NCBI GenBank assembly: GCA_021648045.1
Contig: JAKITM010000070.1
Location: 1 to 11,651 of the forward strand
DNA from: Lysobacterales bacterium
Lineage (GTDB): Bacteria > Pseudomonadota > Gammaproteobacteria > Xanthomonadales > SZUA-36
Reading direction: 5' to 3'
DNA length: 11,651 bases
In this document: positions 6,592 through 11,651 of the stretch, in pieces
Layout: every line of letters starts with the position of its first letter
Position numbering within the stretch: position 1 is the first letter of the stretch
Notes under the pieces: model-generated
Databases searched by the model: none
What the model saw: only the letters and a program-made list of their open reading frames with translations
What the model was told of the DNA's origin: nothing
Program-made: the position numbers and the translations under genes

Positions 6592-9351
6592 ATGGATAAA
6601 AGCTATAACCCCGGCGGAATTGAACAACGCTGGTACAACTATTGGGAAGAAAACGACTGGTTCAGCCCGCAGGGCGGCGAAAAGTCCTATTGCATTATGC
6701 TGCCGCCACCTAATGTGACTGGCACCTTGCATATGGGACATGCGTTTCAAGACACTGTTATGGATATCCTCACCCGCTACCACCGTATGCAGGGCGACAA
6801 CACCCTCTGGCAGCCGGGCATGGACCATGCAGGCATCGCCACTCAAATGGTAGTTGAGCGACGACTGGCAGCCGAAGGCAAGCATCGGCGCGACATGGGG
6901 CGGGATGCATTTGTTGATGAGGTTTGGAAGTGGAAAGACGAATCCGGTGGCAAAATCAGCAAGCAGATGCGCCACCTCGGTGCCTCGGTTGACTGGAAAA
7001 ACTCCCGCTTTACCATGGATGAAGGTTTATCCGATGCGGTCACTAAAGTATTTGTCAGCCTGCACGAAGAAGGTCTGATTTACCGCGGCAAACGACTGGT
7101 CAACTGGGACCCGGTATTACGCACCGCCCTTTCCGACCTTGAAGTACTCTCTGAAGAAGAAAACGGCAAGCTCTGGCATATTCGTTATCCCCGCCGGGAC
7201 GGCAAAGGCTATGTAATTGTGGCGACAACCCGTCCAGAAACCATGCTTGGCGATGCTGCGGTTGCCGTCAGCCCCGGCGATGATCGTTACACAGATCTGC
7301 TCGGAACCGAGCTTGAGCTACCACTTTGTGATCGTTACCTACCGGTCATCGAAGATGATTATGTCGACAGCGAGTTCGGTACCGGTTGTGTAAAAATCAC
7401 CCCAGCACACGATTTCAATGACTACGATATCGGTAAACGCCACAATTTACCGATTATTAATATCCTCAACGATGATGCTACCCTAAACGACAATGTACCA
7501 GAAGCCTATCGCGGGCTCGACCGTTTTGCAGCGCGTAAACAGATTGTTGCAGATTTAGAAGCCGCAGGATTACTGGAAAAAATTGAAGACCACCGCCTGA
7601 TGATCCCTCGCGGTGATCGCTCCGGTGAAATTGTCGAACCGTATCTCACCGACCAATGGTATGTGCAAATTGAACCACTGGCCAAACCGGCAATTGCAGC
7701 CGTTGAAAGCGGAGAGGTTCGCTTTGTACCGGAAAACTGGTCAAAAACTTATTTTGAATGGATGAATAATATCCAGGACTGGTGTATTTCCCGGCAGCTG
7801 TGGTGGGGACACCGAATTCCCGCCTGGTATGACAACGAGGGTAATGTTTATGTTGGCCTGGATGAAGCCGATGCCCGCAAGCGCCGCCAATTGAGTGCTG
7901 ATGTTGAACTAAGGCAAGATGAGGATGTGTTGGATACTTGGTTCTCTTCTGCCCTGTGGCCCTTCACTACCCTTGGTTGGCCTGAAAAAACCGAGCGCCT
8001 GGAAACTTTCTACCCGACTTCAGTACTGGTCACCGGCTTTGACATCATTTTCTTCTGGGTTGCAAGAATGATCATGATGGGCATAAAGTTTACCGGCAAG
8101 GTGCCATTCACCGAAGTCTATATGCACGGCCTGATTCGTGACAGCCAAGGTCAAAAAATGTCTAAATCCAAGGGCAATGTTCTCGACCCTCTGGACTTGA
8201 TCCACGGTATTGATCTGGAGTCTTTGGTTAGCAAACGCACCAGCGGTCTGATGCAACCACAAATGGCACCCGCGATTGAACGCGCCACCCGAAAAGAATT
8301 TCCAGATGGTATTTCTGCCTTTGGTACAGATGCAATGCGCTTTACATTCGCCTCCCTAGCAACCAATGGTCGTGATATTCGTTTTGAGCTCGGCCGCATC
8401 GAGGGTTATCGTAATTTCTGCAATAAACTCTGGAATGCCAGTCGCTATGTGTTAATGCAAATTGATGGCGAAACCACCAGCCAACCACAGGCTTCCGAGC
8501 TTTCCGCTATCGACAACTGGATACTCTCGCGCTTTGAGCGCACAGTTGCTGAAGTTCGCGGTCATTTCGACAATTATCGCTTCGACCTTGCCAGCCAGGC
8601 CATTTATGAACTGGTCTGGGATGAATTCTGTGATTGGTATCTGGAGCTTAGCAAGCCTCAGCTAAAACACGGTGATGCGGTCGCCCAAAATGCTACTCGC
8701 CACACTCTGTTAACAGTGCTGGAGGGGGTATTGCGACTGATACACCCAGTTATGCCCTATATCAGTGAAGAAATATGGCAACGCATAGCGCCTGAGTTGG
8801 GCATTAAGGCTGAGACCATTATGCTCCAACCTTATCCGCAACCTGGCGGTATCAATAATGAGGCCGAGGCGGATATTGCCTGGTTGAAATTAATGATCCA
8901 GGGTGTGCGGCGTATCCGCAGCGAACTCAATTTACCCCCAGGCAAACCCCTGCCACTGTTATTATCTGGTGCTCAGGCTGAAGATAAAGCCCGGCTACAG
9001 CAATTTAATGAACTGTTCTGTGCCTTGGCGCGTATTGAGTCTGTCGAACTTCTGGACGAAGATACCGCACGCTCAAGCGAAGACTGCGCCGTTGCCCTGG
9101 TTGAGAAAATGCAACTGCTGATTCCACTGATGGGTCTGATAGATACCGCCGAAGAAGTTTCCCGGCTGAAAAAGCAATTGCAGAAAGAGCAGATCGACTT
9201 GCAGAAATCCAAGGGCAAGCTCGGCAACAAAAACTTTGTTGCCAATGCTCCTGAAGCCGTTGTAGTCCAAGAGCGCGAGCGCTTGCAGGCTCACCAGTTG
9301 AAAGTAGACCAACTACAGGAGCAAATCAGCAAAATGGAAGCTCTCGACTGA
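6592..9351 (+). CDS. valS: Valyl-tRNA synthetase
   Basis: 919 residues (E. coli 951). This class I synthetase charges tRNA-Val in the cytoplasm and edits mischarged threonine. The HIGH motif is HMGH at 47-50 within PPPNVTGTLHMGHAF, and KMSKS lies at 522-526. The editing domain opens with TTRPETMLGDAAVAV from residue 212. GTDAMRFTFASLATNGRDI follows KMSKS, as is standard for the family. The anticodon-binding helical domain covers about 600-780. The C-terminal coiled-coil arm that grips the tRNA elbow runs from about 850 to the end and includes NKNFVANAPEAVV. The start is eight bases after holC, with AGG at 6578-6580. It is the last gene of its operon, followed by a hairpin. Nothing is missing or broken. 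Confidence 0.98.
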   Translation: MDKSYNPGGIEQRWYNYWEENDWFSPQGGEKSYCIMLPPPNVTGTLHMGHAFQDTVMDILTRYHRMQGDNTLWQPGMDHAGIATQMVVERRLAAEGKHRRDMGRDAFVDEVWKWKDESGGKISKQMRHLGASVDWKNSRFTMDEGLSDAVTKVFVSLHEEGLIYRGKRLVNWDPVLRTALSDLEVLSEEENGKLWHIRYPRRDGKGYVIVATTRPETMLGDAAVAVSPGDDRYTDLLGTELELPLCDRYLPVIEDDYVDSEFGTGCVKITPAHDFNDYDIGKRHNLPIINILNDDATLNDNVPEAYRGLDRFAARKQIVADLEAAGLLEKIEDHRLMIPRGDRSGEIVEPYLTDQWYVQIEPLAKPAIAAVESGEVRFVPENWSKTYFEWMNNIQDWCISRQLWWGHRIPAWYDNEGNVYVGLDEADARKRRQLSADVELRQDEDVLDTWFSSALWPFTTLGWPEKTERLETFYPTSVLVTGFDIIFFWVARMIMMGIKFTGKVPFTEVYMHGLIRDSQGQKMSKSKGNVLDPLDLIHGIDLESLVSKRTSGLMQPQMAPAIERATRKEFPDGISAFGTDAMRFTFASLATNGRDIRFELGRIEGYRNFCNKLWNASRYVLMQIDGETTSQPQASELSAIDNWILSRFERTVAEVRGHFDNYRFDLASQAIYELVWDEFCDWYLELSKPQLKHGDAVAQNATRHTLLTVLEGVLRLIHPVMPYISEEIWQRIAPELGIKAETIMLQPYPQPGGINNEAEADIAWLKLMIQGVRRIRSELNLPPGKPLPLLLSGAQAEDKARLQQFNELFCALARIESVELLDEDTARSSEDCAVALVEKMQLLIPLMGLIDTAEEVSRLKKQLQKEQIDLQKSKGKLGNKNFVANAPEAVVVQERERLQAHQLKVDQLQEQISKMEALD

Positions 9352-9361
9352 AATCGGATTG

Positions 9362-9402
9362 GGTGTTGTGGCGTGTGTTAATACCCACGCCATAGCAGCA
9401 CC
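9362..9402. terminator. Bulged hairpin in the convergent valS/rimI gap, likely shared terminator
   Basis: An inner stem pairs TGGCGTG (9369-9375) with CACGCCA (9386-9392) around a 10-base loop. It is stacked on an outer stem GGTGTTG (9362-9368) with CAGCACC (9396-9402), which includes one G-U pair; a 3-base bulge (9393-9395) separates them on one side. This makes 14 pairs in all, filling the 66-base gap between two converging genes. No T-run follows on either strand, so it is not a textbook intrinsic terminator; it may protect 3' ends instead. Confidence 0.5.
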
Positions 9403-9417
9403 TAACTGGGGCTCGGG

Positions 9418-9885
9418 TTACAGCTGCAACGCCATCACCAGCGCATCTTCACGCTTGGGACCGGTTCGATAATACCCAGGCCGCAGCCCGATCTGATTGA
9501 ACCCGCGCTGTTCATACAAGCTTATTGCTGCAAGGTTACTCGGCCTGACTTCAAGAAAAACAACTTGTGCGCCCTGCTTTGCAACTTCTAACAACAGCCA
9601 ATCCAGAAAATATGCACCGAGACCTGCACCCTGATAATCAGGGTCTATGCATAGATTCAGCAAATGGGACTCCCCCGCTGCAAGACTCATCAATGAATAC
9701 CCGCAAACCACTCCATCTTGCTGCATAACCCAAGCAGGAAAACCGGACTGTAGGCAGTCGGTAAATATCCCTCTGGTCCACGGATATGGATAGGCTTTAA
9801 GCTCAATTTGGAAAACTTCATCAAGATCTTCAGGCTGCATCCGGCGAATTTCAGCAAGTTCCGAGCTGGCAAGATTGGCGACCAT
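9418..9885 (-). CDS. rimI: Ribosomal protein S18-alanine N-acetyltransferase RimI
   Basis: 155 residues, normal for RimI (E. coli 148). It is a GNAT-fold enzyme that acetylates the N-terminal alanine of ribosomal protein S18 using acetyl-CoA. IRRMQPEDLDEVFQIE at 13-28 is the usual GNAT start and AYPYPWTRGIF follows. The acetyl-CoA pyrophosphate loop is QGAGLG at 85-90 in the context LCIDPDYQGAGLG. FLEVRPSN supplies Glu112 and LYEQRGF supplies Tyr124; these match the catalytic Glu103/Tyr115 pair of the E. coli enzyme with the same 12-residue spacing. YYRTGPKREDALVM near the end is diagnostic of RimI rather than other GNAT proteins. The ATG at 9885 lies nine bases after the holD stop with only a weak ribosome-binding site, so it is probably coupled to holD. 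Confidence 0.93.
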   Translation of the reverse strand: MVANLASSELAEIRRMQPEDLDEVFQIELKAYPYPWTRGIFTDCLQSGFPAWVMQQDGVVCGYSLMSLAAGESHLLNLCIDPDYQGAGLGAYFLDWLLLEVAKQGAQVVFLEVRPSNLAAISLYEQRGFNQIGLRPGYYRTGPKREDALVMALQL

Positions 9886-9894
9886 TTCAGAGCA

Positions 9895-10377
9895 TCACTG
9901 TGCTGTCAGGTTTTTTAGTTCGGTCCAGAGTTGGCGTTTTGCGCTTGGACTCTGACCTAGGTCGGACAGTGCCAATGTTGAAATTTGTACTACAGGTGAT
10001 TTCTCAATGCTGGTTTTGACCTGCTCTTGAAAGTCACTCTTGCCAAAAACCACCAGTCGGTTAATTTTATTCTCATTGACAGTGATTTCCAGTAATCGAG
10101 CCGTCGAAGCTGCATCAACATGGGCAAGCAGGCCGCCATTATTACAATTCACAGCACGCTGTATATCAGCCAGCAAACGCTGCTCGCTTTCACTCACAGA
10201 GGCCTCTGTCAGCCAAAGCCAGCCACTGCTGGAGCTTCCCGTGACCAAAACCGTGACAGCATTATCAACTAGAGCCTGGTCAGCTGGGGAGCTTACTTCA
10301 GCACCGGCATCTCGACAGTGCCACTGCTGAATACCCATGGCCTCAAGCAACATGGCTTTTTCCTGACTACTGCTCAT
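9895..10377 (-). CDS. holD: Divergent DNA polymerase III subunit psi (HolD-like)
   Basis: 160 residues, longer than E. coli psi (137). Psi bridges chi to the clamp-loader core. Overall conservation is weak, but both ends fit. LLEAMGIQQW at 10-19 corresponds to QLQQLGITQW of E. coli psi, the N-terminal segment that reaches the clamp loader. SPSAKRQLWTEL at 143-154 corresponds to NPTARAALWQQI at its C-terminus. The middle is variable and rather acidic, with a Ser-rich patch (GSSSSGWLWL at 47-56) and one hydrophobic strand (RLVVFG at 107-112). Location immediately upstream of rimI is the normal holD position, which raises confidence. The start codon lies inside pssA (11-base overlap) with a poor ribosome-binding site, pointing to coupled translation. 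Automatic annotation could easily call this hypothetical. Confidence 0.78.
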   Translation of the reverse strand: MSSSQEKAMLLEAMGIQQWHCRDAGAEVSSPADQALVDNAVTVLVTGSSSSGWLWLTEASVSESEQRLLADIQRAVNCNNGGLLAHVDAASTARLLEITVNENKINRLVVFGKSDFQEQVKTSIEKSPVVQISTLALSDLGQSPSAKRQLWTELKNLTAQ

Positions 10378-11170
10378 CTATATCAGCTTCTCTGCTGTGT
10401 TTTTGAGCACCTTCTTTTCTTTTACGATGCCGTTGTTTGCCCATCAGCGTGAACACAAACCCGGAGGCAATATAAACCAGCCCGACAACCAATAATACTG
10501 TCGGTGGGTCAATTGCCAGCAATACCAGCAACAGCATCAGGATGAAAATCCATAATATGGGTACCCGGTCGCCGGCAGGTCCGCTTTTGAAACTAAAATA
10601 ACGAATCCGACTGAACATTAACAAGCCCAGCAACGGAGTGATCACTAGCATTGGCCAAGTCAGGCTATCGCTTGGTATTCCCTTATCGACACCAAACCAA
10701 ACGATGGCCGCCATAGTTCCTGCCGCTGCCGGACTGGCAAGTCCTTGAAAATAAGCTTTATCGGCAACCCCAACCTGAGTATTAAAGCGGGCCAGTCGCA
10801 ACGCCGCGCAAGCGGTATAAATAAATGCCGCCAACCAGCCGAGTTTACCCATAAACGGGGATATCTCATGCAGGCTCGCCAATGACCAGTTATATGCCAG
10901 CAACGAAGGTGCCAGCCCAAAGGAAATTAAATCCGAAAGGCTATCGTACTGCACCCCGAATTCACTTTGGGTGTTAGTCATTCGGGCGATACGACCGTCA
11001 AGACCATCAAAAATACCTGCCAACAAAATCGCAATTGCGGCTTTCTCAAAATGCCCGTTAATGCCTGCAACTATTGAATAATATCCGGCAAATAATGCCG
11101 CTGTTGTCATTAAGTTTGGTAGCAGGTAGACCCCGCGTGATGGTTTATTGGTATTACTGGGTTCAGACAT
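10367..11170 (-). CDS. pssA: CDP-diacylglycerol-serine O-phosphatidyltransferase
   Basis: 267 residues from the chosen start. It makes phosphatidylserine from CDP-diacylglycerol and serine, the first step to phosphatidylethanolamine, in the inner membrane. The CDP-alcohol phosphotransferase motif is complete: Asp58-Gly59, Ala62-Arg63, Gly72, Asp76 and Asp80, with Asp55 just before. RGVYLLPNLMTT at 12-23 leads into the first membrane segment and is typical of the integral-membrane (subclass II) PssA, unlike the PLD-type E. coli enzyme. Several further hydrophobic segments follow, to about residue 242, then a basic Lys/Arg tail. I chose the ATG at 11170 because GGAA (11179-11182) lies eight bases upstream. 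An in-frame ATG at 11209 would add 13 residues but has poorer spacing. It is first in a probable pssA-holD-rimI operon. Confidence 0.94.
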   Translation of the reverse strand: MSEPSNTNKPSRGVYLLPNLMTTAALFAGYYSIVAGINGHFEKAAIAILLAGIFDGLDGRIARMTNTQSEFGVQYDSLSDLISFGLAPSLLAYNWSLASLHEISPFMGKLGWLAAFIYTACAALRLARFNTQVGVADKAYFQGLASPAAAGTMAAIVWFGVDKGIPSDSLTWPMLVITPLLGLLMFSRIRYFSFKSGPAGDRVPILWIFILMLLLVLLAIDPPTVLLVVGLVYIASGFVFTLMGKQRHRKRKEGAQKHSREADIDEQ

Positions 11171-11233
11171 TGATGAAGTTCCGCTAATTACTAAGGACAA
11201 TATTAACATGCCTGAAGCGCCTACTGTTGGTGT

Positions 11234-11263
11234 GTTATAGTCACGCTTCCATACAGAAATTAA
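11234..11263 (-). promoter_or_regulatory. Possible promoter upstream of pssA
   Basis: On the minus strand, TATAAC (11234-11239, 5 of 6 to the -10 consensus) is preceded after 18 bases by a weak TTAATT (11258-11263). The -10 lies 63 bases before the chosen pssA ATG. If used, it could also serve the 11209 start. Confidence 0.3.
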
Positions 11264-11305
11264 GAGTCGGTATGTCTACTTTATATAAGTTTAGGTGGGT
11301 ATTAT

Positions 11306-11651
11306 ATGCCTGAACAAGATGCAAAGATAAGCAACATAAGCAAAATCAAAACTGTTAGGAAAGCAAATGAGGGACAACGTACCTGCTTGCTGGCTCTTGG
11401 TATGCATCGTTCAGGCACCTCCGCACTAACACGCGTGCTTGGCATCGCCGGCGCAAAACTACCACAAAACCTGGTTGGTCCGAACACAAGTAATGAAGCC
11501 GGACATTGGGAGTCGGCAGACCTTGTTAAATATCATGATAGTCTGCTGACTGAATTAAGTAGTTCGTGGGACGACTGGAAATCACTAGATATAAGCCGCC
11601 TTCCCGTCAAACGACGCAAAGAAATCAAACAAGAAATACACGAAATTATTG
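11306..11651 (+). CDS. Sulfotransferase family protein, N-terminal part
   Basis: 115 codons are open to the right edge, so the C-terminus is missing. The ATG at 11306 follows AGGTGG (11293-11298) by seven bases, a good ribosome-binding site. After a polar start of about 25 residues comes LLALGMHRSGTSALTRVL at 28-45. GMHRSGTS at 32-39 is the 5'-phosphosulfate-binding loop of PAPS-dependent sulfotransferases, in the variant common to bacterial surface-glycan enzymes. NEAGHWES near residues 70-77 and a WDDW motif further on also recur in that group. The acceptor cannot be told from this fragment; polysaccharide or another envelope glycan is the usual guess. The second (3'-phosphate) binding motif would lie beyond the window. 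It is divergent from pssA. Confidence 0.75.
   Translation, partial: MPEQDAKISNISKIKTVRKANEGQRTCLLALGMHRSGTSALTRVLGIAGAKLPQNLVGPNTSNEAGHWESADLVKYHDSLLTELSSSWDDWKSLDISRLPVKRRKEIKQEIHEII

Noticed and set aside
6586..6975. 129-codon open frame on the minus strand over the valS start
   Set aside because: It is antisense to the HIGH-motif region of valS and resembles no family I recognise.
11171..11209. A 13-residue longer PssA starting at ATG 11209
   Set aside because: The inner ATG has GGAA at good spacing; the outer one has only AGG four bases away. It remains possible but is less likely.
11302..11487. 61-codon open frame on the minus strand opposite the sulfotransferase
   Set aside because: The plus frame has a good ribosome-binding site and a clear PAPS-binding loop; the minus frame has neither.

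Overview
The window looks like the chromosome of a marine-type gammaproteobacterium. The gene order lptG-lptF / pepA-holC-valS with an RDD gene next to lptG is a typical gammaproteobacterial arrangement. A DUF3450 + TtpC-like pair (start of a TonB2-type energising operon) and a sulfotransferase of a type common near surface-polysaccharide loci point to an aquatic relative of Cellvibrionales/Pseudomonadales. That placement is inferred from gene order and protein style only; no marker gene was searched. Coding density is very high, with no gene-free stretch above 300 bases, and no tRNA, rRNA, CRISPR, insertion sequence or prophage gene was seen.

Layout, left to right. (1) 1-1667, minus strand: a secreted coiled-coil DUF3450 protein followed, with a 4-base ATGA overlap, by a MotA/TolQ/ExbB-family protein with a long periplasmic N-terminus that runs off the left edge. 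(2) 1668-1848: divergent control region with an imperfect inverted repeat and a possible sigma70 promoter. (3) 1849-2322, plus: small RDD membrane protein. (4) 2334-4529, minus: lptF-lptG, the two membrane subunits of the lipopolysaccharide export ABC transporter. (5) 4530-4665: divergent promoter region. (6) 4666-9351, plus: pepA-holC-valS (leucyl aminopeptidase, DNA polymerase III chi, valyl-tRNA synthetase), tightly packed. (7) 9352-9417: convergent gap with a long bulged hairpin, a plausible shared terminator. (8) 9418-11170, minus: pssA-holD-rimI (phosphatidylserine synthase, a divergent DNA polymerase III psi, ribosomal protein S18 alanine acetyltransferase), overlapping or nearly so and therefore probably one operon. 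(9) 11171-11305: divergent region. (10) 11306 to the right edge, plus: N-terminal part of a sulfotransferase.

Functionally the window mixes envelope functions (TonB energising, LPS export, phospholipid synthesis, sulfation) with information-processing genes. Both members of the chi-psi clamp-loader accessory pair are present, in two convergent operons about 3.3 kb apart. No clearly new system was found. The most useful points are the recognition of the divergent holD gene, the TtpC/DUF3450 module and the sulfotransferase at the right edge.
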